A stretch of DNA of 64,000 nt. Origin: Anadara kagoshimensis (lineage: Eukaryota; Mollusca; Bivalvia; Arcoida; Arcidae). The DNA is taken from assembly GCA_021292105.1 (NCBI GenBank), contig CM037870.1, positions 69,481,260 through 69,545,259 on the forward strand, written 5' to 3'. Each line of letters opens with the position of its first letter. Position 1 is the stretch's first letter. The position numbers and the translations under genes were made by a program. Below, piece by piece: positions 11,155 to 21,649 of this stretch. A model generated the notes under the pieces. It was given only the letters and a program-made list of their open reading frames with translations, did no database searches and was not told where the DNA came from.

Positions 11155-11265
11155 AATATTACAGCTTTTGACGGCATTTGCGGAATACAATTCCTCATCA
11201 GTAGTGTCTGGACTAAAATTGTGAAAACAAAATTCATTTCAGGGTTTAAAAAAATACATATTGCT
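11155..11265 (+). mobile_element. MITE family A, left-end fragment
   Basis: ACAGCTTTTGACGGCATTTG followed by GAATACAATTCCTCATCAGT and AGTGTCTGGACTAAAATTGT; a second copy of the terminal segment 300 bp from the previous one. Confidence 0.5.
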
Positions 11266-11599
11266 CTTTTTACACCAATCATATATCAAAAAGGTGAATA
11301 AGTAAAAAAATAATCTATGATGAATGTTTGGAATTCTAAATCTAAAGATAAACTGTTTATCCGATAACTAAGCATCTTCAGTTTGATCAGAAATGTCATT
11401 ATACTTGGTTACTTTGAAATCCTTAATACACCCAAGTGTATTCTTTAGACTTGATCAATCCAAATTTGCGTGGCAAAGGTATTGGGGTCACAATAACGAG
11501 ATTTTATTGTAATTGTTTCGTACTGCTGTTGAGAAAATCAATTACAAATCTCGTATTTAAAATCAATTTCAAACATCAATCAGAAGTAAAACAGCTTAC

Positions 11600-11602
11600 C
11601 AT
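11600..11602 (-). CDS. Gene 3 start codon at the end of exon 1 (predicted)
   Basis: On the minus strand ATG is followed at once by a consensus donor, GTAAGC, so the first coding exon would end with the start codon itself (phase 0). Exon A1 starts in phase 0 with a signal peptide that lacks its own Met. Joining them gives M-LYILVILCFGIFG, a normal signal peptide. Gene 2 has the same arrangement at 39117. No transcript evidence is available, so the exact choice is inference. Confidence 0.45.
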
Positions 11603-12785
11603 TGTGGCTACTCCCTGATCCTGAACTATTGACAGTGTGACTACTTTTGTTCTCTACTTGACATTAGTGCGATAAGCGAAAAGATAAGGTCTTTAAGATC
11701 GAGTTGTGTTACATATTAAATGACCTTCAAGTATAGTTTTTGTCATATACATGTAATTTGTACAGGTTTAGGGATCTCTACTTGTAAGAATTACATGTAA
11801 ACGATAAATTTAACAGAAATACCCAAGTCCTATTTTTAGAAGCAGTCACAACCTTTTGACTGGTTAAAAAGCCATATTACTCATATTACTCTATTATGTA
11901 TATTATATGTCATTTTATCACGTGGGACAGATACAATACTGCTATAGCTGTTATGGTGAATCTATTCGCTATTTATGAAAAAATAGAAGATTTATAAGTG
12001 ATCGACTAGATGAACACATCTCTAATAAGACGGGTATGCTAAGCCATTTGGTTGACATTTGTAGATTTTGTTCTCATTTTTAAAATTTTTCAATTATTTT
12101 TCTTGTCTTTGCTACGACCTTTTTGTTTGCCCCAACCAATTTCTAGGGGGTTTTCGTATTCGTATGTAGTTTTAAAATTCGTAGAGATTCTGTTGCTAAA
12201 ATAATTTAAGATTTGGTAGTATGAAAGATTCTGGTTTAACAAATATCTAATATTGTTAAATATCCAGATACCTTAAAAACAAAATTAACCGAATTGTACT
12301 ACTGTATCAAATGTTACCAGATTTGAGTTAAGGGTAATCTTACTTAAATATTGATTGTGACAATGGAACCTGTAAAACCACCGACGATCTAGCAACTGAT
12401 ATACAGTCTAAATACTTCGATCACTTATTAAGTGAGGGAAAAAATGTTTTGAATAGGTAGTGTGATTCAAATTTTGATATTTCACTTAATATAACTTCAA
12501 TAGACTTGGAATTCCACATGTCTTATAAGAATATATTTTGAATATTTTAAATATTTTTTGCAAATTTTATCAGTTTTCAATTTTTTTGCATTTAATTTAT
12601 ATGAATGAATTTTCAAAAACTTTTTCTATAAAAGTTTGTAGAGAAATGAACACTTGTTCATTGGCAGTCTTGATTCAAAATAAGCATTCAAAATACTATA
12701 TTTTTATCTACATGGTTTAATTTTTTATATTCACTGTTTTTGGAGACAAAATTTAGCAATTAACTGATGGTAAGTGTCACCCCTC
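11603..12785. other. Intergenic region between genes 3 and 1, left part
   Basis: Would contain the 5' UTR and promoter of gene 3. AT-rich; I see no convincing TATA box position, no RNA gene and no coding exon. Confidence 0.4.
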
Positions 12786-12814
12786 TGATATGTTCATATG
12801 GTATATTCGAAAGA

Positions 12815-13565
12815 CGTGATAACGCAAAATAAAGGTATTATAATGCGAAATGAAAGGCGTTATAACGCGAACTAAAAGGGGTTATAAAGGAAAATGAAAG
12901 GCAATATAACGCGAACTAAAAGGGGTTATAAAGGAAAATGAAAGGCGTTATAACCGCGAACTAAAAGGGGTTATAGAGGAAAATGAAAGGCAATATAACG
13001 CGAACTTAAAGGGGTTATAAAGAAAAATGAAAGGCGTTATAACCGCGAACTAAAAGGGGTTATAAAGGAAAATGAAAGGCGTTATAACCGCGAACTAAAA
13101 GGTATTATAATGCGAAATGAAAGGCGTTATAACGCGAACTAAAAGGGGTTATAAAGGAAAATGAAAGGCAATATAACGCGAACTAAAAGGGGTTATAAAG
13201 GAAAATGAAAGGCGTTATAACGCGAACTAAAAGGGGTTATAAAGGAAAATGAAAGGCAATATAACGCAAACTAAAAGGGGTTATAAAGGAAAATGAAAGG
13301 CGTTATAACGCGAACTAAAAGGGGTTATAAAGGAAAATGAAAGGCAATATAAGGCGAATTAAAAGGGGTTATACAGCGAAATGAAAGGCGTTATAACCGC
13401 GAAGAGAAATGCGTAATAACGCGAATTAAAAGGCGTAAAAACGCGAATTGAAAGGCGTTATAACGCAAATTAAAAGGCGTTATAACAGGAACTAAAAGGC
13501 TTAATAACGCAAAATGAAAGGCGTTTTAAAGTTTTAAAGTGAAAGGCGTAATAACGCGAAAGGGA
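12815..13565 (+). repeat. Minisatellite built on palindrome GGCGTTATAACGCC
   Basis: Units such as AAAGGCGTTATAACGCGAAC alternate with AAAAGGGGTTATAAAGGAAA, about 23-24 bp each and about 50 bp per alternating pair. The core GGCGTTATAACG(CC) is self-complementary. The same core appears at 20400-20545 and, in the opposite orientation, at 21090-21610. Confidence 0.9.
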
Positions 13566-13584
13566 GAAAATGCATATTAAAATG

Positions 13585-13585
13585 T

Positions 13586-13627
<42 letters not shown>

Positions 13628-13653
13628 TTGTGTGTGTGTGTGTGTGTGTGTGT
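13585..13653. repeat. (TG)n microsatellite
   Basis: About 34 TG dinucleotides with one interruption, inside foldback copy 1; its reverse complement (CA)n sits at the same place in copy 2 (20969-21011). Confidence 0.95.
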
Positions 13654-14124
13654 CATGCACAACTTATGTAATATAATAAGCTGTTTTATATGTATTAGTT
13701 CCATGAAACTTCAAAACTTTACATCATCCAATCCTTTGCTGAAATGAACATACTATTTTAGTAAAACATAAAGAAATGTTTCTGAAACCGTTAGATTTAT
13801 CAATTTTTAAGTTGTTTTTTTTTTCATAAAGAGTATCAATATATATAAATGAGAATGGAAAGCGTTTAAGTAATCCGAAATATAAACATTGATAAACAAT
13901 GACAATATACACTCGGGTTTTTATTAAAAGGCTCTCGCCCAATTGTTAATCGCTAACATTTAAAAATGATTAAATGCCATTTGTGTCCATCTTAGTATAA
14001 ATAAACCAAAGTTAACGTCGCAGTTACTTAAGGCTGTCTAAAAGAATTCAAACTAAAATTTATTTATTTATAACGCCTTTATTCCGCGTTACTACGCTTT
14101 TGGATTTTTTTATTCATGAGTCTA

Positions 14125-14302
14125 AGATCCATCCAATACATTGATGGTGTTAGGATTCGCAGTGCACGTGCTTACTCTTTGAAATGATACCAATGAAATA
14201 AACATGTGTTTCCTATACCTAGACGTACTTGTCCGTAATAAATATTTAGATTAAGGGTCAAGCGGACAGGCCAATGTTCTCTCTCTCTCTCTCTCTCTCT
14301 CT
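14125..14302 (+). mobile_element. MITE family B, right part, ending in (TC)n
   Basis: TTAGGATTCGCAGTGCACGT, CCTATACCTAGACGTACTTG and GGTCAAGCGGACAGG match the right half of the copy at 32124-32357. The terminal TATAGG end is replaced by a (TC)n tract at 14277-14302. The left half is missing where foldback copy 1 ends. Confidence 0.6.
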
Positions 14303-14725
14303 GATTTCCTTATCGATCAAAGATTATAATGATTGTAAGTTTCCAAGCCAAGTCCGGTTTAACTCCCGTGTGGTTTGGTTCAAATTCGTTTCTATAGTAA
14401 CAAAAATATATGATCTGTTTTTATAAAGTCAAATGTTTTTTTTGAAAAATGGACAAATTCTTTAAAAATCGAAAAGTTTTTGTTTTAAATAAAAAAAAAA
14501 CCAATACACCCATTAGCTACAGACGTGACTCTGGACCATCAATCATTTTTCAGATCCTACTAATCAATGTAAAATCCTATCACCCACGTTTTTAATCTAG
14601 TTTCACTTATACTCGACATGAGATGTCAAGGGTTTCCTGAAATCAGTACAACATTGATTGCTTATCTTTTTTTTTATCTGTTAACCGTCTCTGTTTAACG
14701 ACTAACCAATGGAAATATGTTCAAA

Positions 14726-14728
14726 ATG
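14726..14728 (+). CDS. Gene 1 start codon candidate
   Basis: ATG followed at once by the donor GTAGGT, as in genes 2 and 3. However, joining it in phase 0 to A1 of gene 1 does not give the signal-peptide frame. Either A1 has lost its frame or the true start exon is elsewhere. Confidence 0.15.
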
Positions 14729-14994
14729 GTAGGTAGCATTTATAAAATTTAGAAAGAAATTAACAGGCAACTTCAATATTAATCAAAACATGTATCACCT
14801 AAGTTTGATTTGTGATGTTCATTTAGGCGGTTATGAGATGGCATGATACAGAATGTATTTATTATAATAAATACAATTTATGTTCTAAATAAACATTTAT
14901 TTTTTTTAAATCATGCCAAGATTTGACGCAAAAATGTGTTGGTTTTTTAACATTTTTTACGATAAAAACTCAGAAGCACAAATGTAAGTTATGT

Positions 14995-15225
14995 ATTTTA
15001 TACGGACAAAGCCAGGCGGACTCCGCCCTTGGTCCGTCTTTAGTACTGCACATGCCTACCGTGACACGGGGTAACAGATTTAAGTATCTCTAAAGAATTC
15101 TGTGACTTCCATTTCAAAATGCAGAGTGCTATCGCTTGGCAAAGAACAGTCACTACCTATTTTCAAGTATTGGCTCCTTTTGCTTAACTCAGGTTTAACA
15201 CTCGACAGGTCTGTACAGTAAGAGC
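14995..15225 (+). mobile_element. SINE-like dispersed repeat
   Basis: Shares TGCACATGCCTACCGTGACA, GTGCTATCGCTTGGCAAAGA and CAGTCACTACCTATTTTCAA with the copy at 6225. The end resembling a B box is diverged here. Confidence 0.45.
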
Positions 15226-15254
15226 ACTATTATTACTATCTTTTCTAACCATTC

Positions 15255-15362
15255 CAATACACCCGGTCTCACTTCACTGATTGAAGTACACGCAATTGAC
15301 GTCGTTAAGGTTTAAGTTTTACTTTGCTTTGGATTTATGATTGAGACATGGATTGGTATGTT
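15255..15362 (+). mobile_element. Penelope-like element 3' end, short fragment
   Basis: Terminal ~105 bp (CCCGGTCTCACTTCACTGAT ... GAGACATGGATTGGTATG). It ends 35 bp upstream of exon A1 of gene 1 and so lies just before its acceptor. Confidence 0.65.
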
Positions 15363-15397
15363 TTTGTTTTGACTGAATACATTTTCTTATATTTTAG

Positions 15398-15707
15398 GAT
15401 TTTATAAAATTGCAATCGTTGGACTATTGTGTACCGCGGTGTTAGCAACATCACAGGAATGTAGGATGTGCCCAAAGAAGTCACAGCCACTCTTTCTGTA
15501 TGCAGTGACGCATTGTAAGCAAGCATGGTTGATCCTTTAAACTCCGGTCTCATAAAAAGGGATAATATCCGGGATTTTTTCATGACGCTTTTACATCGTC
15601 ACAATTGTGACATCATAGATCACTGCCGAGTGTTCCATGATCTACGTAACGTACAACTGATCGAGTACAATGATGAGATATTTAAATATTTTCAATACGG
15701 AGAAAAT
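15398..15707 (+). CDS. Gene 1 exon A1 (signal peptide plus cysteine domain A, frameshifted)
   Basis: 310-nt exon with acceptor TTTTAG and donor GTAAGT. The first frame gives a signal peptide, FYKIAIVGLLCTAVLA, then TSQECRMCPKKSQ and THCKQ. A second frame, entered near 15520, gives SGLIKRDNIRDFF, CDIIDHC (C-x5-C), NVQLIEYNDEIFKYFQYGEN. Between them one base is missing (expected length 311 for phase 1 in, 0 out). The third cysteine of the domain, usually in YC or FC, is replaced in LFLYAV. Reading the signal frame implies phase 1 at the acceptor, whereas A1 of genes 2 and 3 is phase 0. This copy therefore looks the most decayed at its 5' end. Confidence 0.65.
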
Positions 15708-16699
15708 GTAAGTATAATGTAAACCTTGTAGAAAGTTTAACCCTCTTGCTGTCGAAACAGCATTGGCAGTGTCGAATCATATTTCAACACAACAGTGGTA
15801 GCGCTAAATTGACGTTCACAATGCGAATGGATATAATATGACGTCGATTGATAGCTATGATGTCACGCACTTTTTTCAATTATATAACATCATAAATTAA
15901 TGATGGTTTTTATTTCAATAGTCAATATTTGCATTTTTAGTTTACTTCGCAAAAAACATTATAAGTATCTTAAAGTATTGTAAACAGGAGTTGTAAGATC
16001 CAATGAAATTATATATATATATATGGTCCGTATATATGACAGGCTGTAGGTAGGAGACACGTGTGTTCGTTGGGCAGCAAGAGGGCTAACACTGAGCTAA
16101 AATAATGAGTCGAAAATCGGCTGCCGAGTGGCGGAGATATTGATAACTTATGGTCCAAAAGCTGCGCAGAGATAGATTGTAGCTTTTAATTAGTTGACTA
16201 ACTCAAAGGGGCGAGATGATCAGCCGTTTAATTCAGCCATCAATTCGTTTGCTTAATGATAAATGTTCTATCTTTACTGTATACTCTATATAAAGTCAAT
16301 ATGTCCATAAACAATCTCAAGTTTTCCAACAATACATATATCAAATACAAAGGGAGAAAATTCACATATTTTAGGTGGTTGGGTTTATTTACTTAGTAGA
16401 TGTATACGAATAATGCATTCTATGTAACTTATTTTAAATACGTATTAATAATTAAGTTATATACACAACAATTTTTTTCCCATTCAAGATCTAAAGCATT
16501 TTGAGGGTGGTGGTGGCAAGGGGGCATATTGTTTCATTAATAGATCCATCCAGTGATTCCTATATTTATCATAATTTTGCCATTACATTATTTACATAAT
16601 ATAAGATTTAAACAAGGATATAAAAGACATTTTTGTTTATTACTTATCTGTAGGGTTTATGTTGTTTGTTTCACTAGAGTTATAATTCTGTAATTACAG
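15708..16699 (+). other. Gene 1 intron A1-B1, no further feature
   Basis: AT-rich intron with a short (AT)n at about 16010-16022. I see no other repeat or exon. Confidence 0.5.
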
Positions 16700-16748
16700 T
16701 GTGCTATGGTGAAGGCGTCTACTATTGAGTGTGATCATTTCTGCTGTG
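16700..16748 (+). CDS. Gene 1 exon B1 (49-nt cysteine microexon)
   Basis: 49-nt exon, phase 0-1, acceptor ATTACAG and donor GTGAGT. It encodes CAMVKASTIECDHFCC (C-x9-C-x3-C-C). Splicing to A2 creates an Asp codon. Intact. Confidence 0.83.
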
Positions 16749-17126
16749 GTGAGTGTACACATATTTACGTACAAAAATAATCAACAATTTTCTCAATACT
16801 GACATAGTATTTTATTGTGATTTTAGGAGCATGCTCCAGTATAGTGCGCTCGCGTTGATCCATAAAAATACAAGATAGGACCGATGTGTAAAGTGCCGTA
16901 TCGGTCCTTAAAATCTGGGAAAAAAAAGAAACTGTCTAATTTAAGGATATGTTTTTTCTTACATTATTTGAATCATATACCGTACTGATCAGTATCATTA
17001 AACAAATTTTCAACAAGTACCGATAGATAATTCTAGTCCAAGTTTAACATGGACGATTGACCTTTGAATATTCAAACAGACTGATCAACTGTGTAATATT
17101 GGGGGCTAGATCAAGTTGTCATTTTC

Positions 17127-20100
17127 GTTGTATGTGTTCCATTCCTCCTCACTCTCGTTTTCCTATACTTCTATTTGTTGTTTCGTGTTTTGGTGGTATG
17201 TGTTCCATTCCTACCCACTCTCGTTTTCTTATACTTCTGTTTGTTGTTTCGTGTTTTGGTGGTATATGTTCCATACCTCCCCACTCTTGTTTTCTTATAC
17301 TTCTGTTTGTTGTTTCGTGTTTTGGTGGTATGTGTTCCATACCTCCCCACTCTTGTTTTCTTATACTTCTGTTTGTTTTTTCGTGTTTTGGTGGTATATG
17401 TTCCATTCCTCCCCACTCTCGTTTTCCTATACTTCTATTTGTTGTTTCGTGTTTTGGTGGTATGTGTTCCATTCCTACCCACTCTTGTTTTCTTATACTT
17501 CTGTTTGTTGTTTCGTGTTTTGGTGGTATGTGTTCCATTCCTACCCACTCTTGTTTTCTTATACTTCTGTTTGTTGTTTCGTGTTTTGGTGGTATGTGTT
17601 CCATACCTCCCCACTCTTGTTTTCTTATACTTCTGTTTGTTGTTTCGTGTTTTGGTGGTATGTGTTCCATTCCTACCCACTCTTGTTTTCTTATACTTCT
17701 GTTTGTTGTTTCGTGTTTTGGTGGTATGTGTTCCATACCTCCCCACTCTTGTTTTCTTATTCTTCTGTTTGTTGTTTCGTGCTTTGGTTGTATGTGTTCC
17801 ATTCCTCCCCACTGTTGTTTTTTATACTTCTGTTTGTTGTTTCGTGTTTTGGTGGTATGTGTTCCATTTCTCCACACTATCGTTTTCTTATACTTCTGTT
17901 TGTTGTTTCGTGTTTTGGTGGTATGTGTTCCATTCCTCACCACTATCGTTTTCTTATACTTCTGTTTGTTGTTTCGTGTTTTAGTGGTATGTGTTCCATT
18001 CCTCACCACTCTCGTTTTCTTATACTTCTGTTTGTTGTTTCGTGTTTTGGTGGTATGTGTTCCATACCTCCCCGCTCTTGTTTTCTTATACTTCTGTTTG
18101 TTGTTTCGTGTTTTGGTGGTATATGTTCCATACCTCCCCACTCTTGTTTTCTTATACTTCTGTTTGTTGTTTCGTGTTTTGGTGGCATATGTTCCATACC
18201 TCCCCACTCTTGTTTTCTTATACTTCTGTTTGTTGTTTCGTGTTTTGGTGGTATATGTTCCATACCTCCCCACTCTTGTTTTCTTATACTTCTGTTTGTT
18301 GTTTCGTGTTTTGGTGGTATGTGTTCCATTCCTCACCACTCTTGTTTTCTTATACTTCTGTTTTTTGTTTCGTGTTTTGGTGGTATATGTTCCATACCTC
18401 CCCACTCTTGTTTTCTTATACTTCTGTTTGTTGTTTCGTGTTTTGGTGGTATATGTTCCATACCTCCCCACTCTTGTTTTCTTATACTTCTGTTTGTTGT
18501 TTCGTGTTTTGGTGGTATGTGTTCCATTCCTCACCACTCTTGTTTTCTTATACTTCTGTTTGTTGTTTCGTGTTTTGGTGGTATGTGTTCCATTCCTCAC
18601 CACTCTTGTTTTCTTATACTTCTGTTTGTTGTTTCGTGTTTTGGTGGTATGTGTTCCATTCCTCACCACTCTTGTTTTCTTATACTTCTGTTTGTTGTTT
18701 CGTGTTTTGGTGGTATGTGTTCCATTCCTCACCACTCTTGTTTTCTTATACTTCTGTTTGTTGTTTCGTGTTTTGATGGTATGTGTTCCATTCCTCACCA
18801 CTCTTGTTTTCTTATACTTCTGTTTGTTGTTTCGTGTTTTGGTGGTATGTGTTCCATACCTCCCCACTCTTGTTTTCTTATACTTCTGTTTGTTTTTTCG
18901 TGTTTTGGTGGTATATGTTCCATTCCTCCCCACTCTCGTTTTCCTATACTTCTATTTGTTGTTTCGTGTTTTGGTGGTATGTGTTCCATTCCTACCCACT
19001 CTTGTTTTCTTATACTTCTGTTTGTTGTTTCGTGTTTTGGTGGTATGTGTTCCATACCTCCCCACTCTTGTTTTCTTATTCTTCTGTTTGTTGTTTCGTG
19101 CTTTGGTTGTATGTGTTCCATTCCTCCCCACTGTTGTTTTCTTATACTTCTGTTTGTTGTTTCGTGTTTTGGTGGTATGTGTTCCATTTCTCCACACTAT
19201 CGTTTTCTTATACTTCTGTTTGTTGTTTCGTGTTTTGGTGGTATGTGTTCCATTCCTCACCACTATCGTTTTCTTATACTTCTGTTTGTTGTTTCGTGTT
19301 TTAGTGGTATGTGTTCCATTCCTCACCACTCTCGTTTTCTTATACTTCTGTTTGTTGTTTCGTGTTTTGGTGGTATGTGTTCCATACCTCCCCGCTCTTG
19401 TTTTCTTATACTTCTGTTTGTTGTTTCGTGTTTTGGTGGTATATGTTCCATACCTCCCCACTCTTGTTTTCTTATACTTCTGTTTGTTGTTTCGTGTGTT
19501 TTGGTGGCATATGTTCCATACCTCCCCACTCTTGTTTTCTTATACTTCTGTTTGTTGTTTCGTGTTTTGGTGGTATATGTTCCATACCTCCCCACTCTTG
19601 TTTTCTTATACTTCTGTTTGTTGTTTCGTGTTTTGGTGGTATGTGTTCCATTCCTCACCACTCTTGTTTTCTTATACTTCTGTTTTTTGTTTCGTGTTTT
19701 GGTGGTATATGTTCCATACCTCCCCACTCTTGTTTTCTTATACTTCTGTTTGTTGTTTCGTGTTTTGGTGGTATATGTTCCATACCTCCCCACTCTTGTT
19801 TTCTTATACTTCTGTTTGTTGTTTCGTGTTTTGGTGGTATGTGTTCCATTCCTCACCACTCTTTTTTCTTATACTTCTGTTGTTGTTTCGTGTTTTGGTG
19901 GTATGTGTTCCATTCCTCACCACTCTTGTTTTCTTATACTTCTGTTTGTTGTTTCGTGTTTTGGTGGTATGTGTTCCATTCCTCACCACTCTTGTTTTCT
20001 TATACTTCTGTTTGTTGTTTCGTGTTTTGGTGGTATGTGTTCCATTCCTCACCACTCTTGTTTTCTTATACTTCTGTTTGTTGTTTCGTGTTTTGATGGT

Positions 20101-20285
20101 ATGTGTTCCATTCCTCACCACTCTTGTTTTCTTATACTTCTGTTTGTTGTTTCGTGTTTTGGTGGTATGTGTTCCATACCTCCCCACTCTTGTTTTCTTA
20201 TACTTCTGTTTGTATTTTCGTGTTTTGTTGGTATGTGTTCCATTTTTCTCCGCTCTTGTTTTCTTATACTTCTGTTTGTTGTTTC
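17127..20285 (+). repeat. 66-bp minisatellite, about 48 units
   Basis: Tandem units containing TATGTGTTCCATTCCTC, CCACTCTTGTTTTCTTATAC and TTCTGTTTGTTGTTTCGTG. The unit is 22 codons long and lacks stops in several frames. It therefore yields open frames of up to about 1,090 codons on the plus strand and about 590 on the minus strand; none has a start context, a sensible composition or a paralogue. Variant order shows a higher-order duplication of about 1,320 bp (20 units): the run ending TCCACACTAT recurs at 17880 and 19200. The array lies in the B1-A2 intron of gene 1. Confidence 0.95.
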
Positions 20286-20968
20286 TCGTTTGTGCGAGAC
20301 GTTATGGAAAATGTTGCTGTCGCGAATTCCCAGCATAACAACGTTTTTACGGAAAAGTTTGAACTGATATGTACGAAAGCCTATTAAGCTCATGAATAAA
20401 AAAAATTAAAATGCGTAATAACGCGAAATAAAGGCGTTATAATGCGAAAAAAAGGCGTTATAACGCCTTTAGAAAGGCGTAATAACGCGAATCGAAAGGC
20501 ATTATAACGCGAATTAAAGGCGTAATAACGCCTTTTTGTCTATAAATAGAGCAGTCACTTCCCTGGAGAATGTTAACAACCCTCACCACAAACAGATTGG
20601 TTTTAGTTTGAATAGCTTAAGGCAACTGTAGATCTATTCATACTAAGATGTCACAAGTGTCATTTAATCATTGTTAAAAGTTAGCGATTGACAATTGGAC
20701 AGGAACTTTTTAATAAATAGCCTTGTGTACATTGCCAATGTTTATCAATGTTTATATTTCAGATTACTTAAAAGATTTCCATCCCCATATATAAAATGAT
20801 ACTCTTTATGAAAAAAAACAACACTTTAACATTGAAAAGAAACCTTTCTTTCTGTTTTACTGAAATAGTATGTTCATTTCAGCGCAGGATTGGATGATGT
20901 GCAGTTTTTTTAATTTTCATAGAATAAATACATATAAAACAGTTTATTACATTACACATAGTTGTGCA

Positions 20969-21011
<43 letters not shown>
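20969..21011. repeat. (CA)n microsatellite
   Basis: About 21 CA dinucleotides inside foldback copy 2. Confidence 0.95.
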
Positions 21012-21014
<3 letters not shown>

Positions 21015-21089
21015 TTAATATATATGTAAAGTGGGGGGGTGTAGAGATTAAACCCCAGGACCTCCACATCATTATGGAAGGCATCTTAA

Positions 21090-21610
21090 CTTCGCGTTAA
21101 TAAGCCTTTATTTCACGTTATAACGCCTTTCAATTCGCGTTATTACGCCTTTATTTCGCGTTAATACGCCTTTATTTCGCGTTATAACGCCTTTCAATTC
21201 GCGTAATAACGCCTTTATTTCGCGTTATAACGCCTTTTAATTCGCGTTATAACGCCTTTCAATTCGCGTTATAACGCCTTTCAATTCGCGCGTTATTACG
21301 CCTTTATTTCGCGTTATAACGCCTTTTAATTCGCGTTATAACGCCTTTCAATTCGCGTTATAACGCCTTTCAATTCGCGTTATTACGCCTTTATTTCGCG
21401 TTATAACGCCTTTTAATTCGCGTTATAACGCCTTTCAATTCGCGTTATAACGCCTTTCAATTCGCGTTATTACGCCTTTATTTCGCGTTATTACGCCTTT
21501 ATTTCGCGTTATAACGCCTTTCAATTCGCGTTATTACGCCTTTCTAAAGGCGTTATAACGCCTTTTTTCGCATTATAACGCCTTTATTTCGCGTTATTAC
21601 GCCTTTTAAT
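21090..21610 (-). repeat. Inverted GGCGTTATAACGCC minisatellite
   Basis: Units TTTCAATTCGCGTTATAACG / TTTATTTCGCGTTATTACGC of 23-24 bp, the reverse complement of the array at 12815-13565. Confidence 0.92.
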
Positions 21611-21649
21611 TTTTTTTTATTTATGAGCTTAATAGGCTTTCGTAGATAT

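Larger units (their letters stand above)
887..11602 (-). other. Gene 3: modular secreted Cys-rich protein gene (exons only, 3' end outside window)
   Basis: Locus span on the minus strand, built from eight pieces: start codon 11602-11600, A1 9263-8973, B1 6688-6640, A2 4791-4535, B2 3668-3620, ST 1621-1457 and C1 1050-887, with C2 only doubtfully seen below. Every junction has AG/GT and every phase fits its neighbour (0-0, 0-1, 1-0, 0-1, 1-1, 1-0). Junction codons are clean: B1/A2 gives Arg, B2/ST gives Pro, ST/C1 gives Ala. The encoded order is signal peptide, A, B, A, B, Thr/Ser stalk, C-terminal domain. No frame break is seen from A1 to C1, so this is the best preserved copy in its 5' half. 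Function is unknown; secretion is inferred from the signal peptide and the many paired cysteines. Confidence 0.72.
12790..14125 (+). mobile_element. Foldback-type element, copy 1
   Basis: It has a left array of GGCGTTATAACG-type units (12815-13565), then (TG)n at 13585-13653, then about 350 bp of unique sequence (13655-14050). It ends in inverted array units TTATAACGCCTTTATTCCGC near 14070 and TTTATTCATGAGTCTAAG. The unique part and the whole order recur as the reverse complement at 20368-21645. It has no open frame, so it is non-autonomous. The two copies flank the first A and B exons of gene 1 and the 66-bp minisatellite. Confidence 0.65.
20368..21645 (-). mobile_element. Foldback-type element, copy 2 (inverted relative to copy 1)
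   Basis: Begins TACGAAAGCCTATTAAGCTC plus array units (20400-20545). It then has unique sequence (20560-20965) that is the reverse complement of 13655-14050, (CA)n at 20969-21011, and an inverted array (21090-21610). It ends ATTTATGAGCTTAATAGGCT, the inverse of its own start. So the element has terminal inverted repeats of roughly 100 bp that contain the tandem arrays, as in foldback elements. No open frame. Confidence 0.68.

Noticed and set aside
17057..20367. Open frames of 1,083 and 1,093 codons and minus-strand frames up to 594 codons
   Set aside because: They are readings of a 66-bp minisatellite in several frames and on both strands; no start context, no domain, no paralogue.
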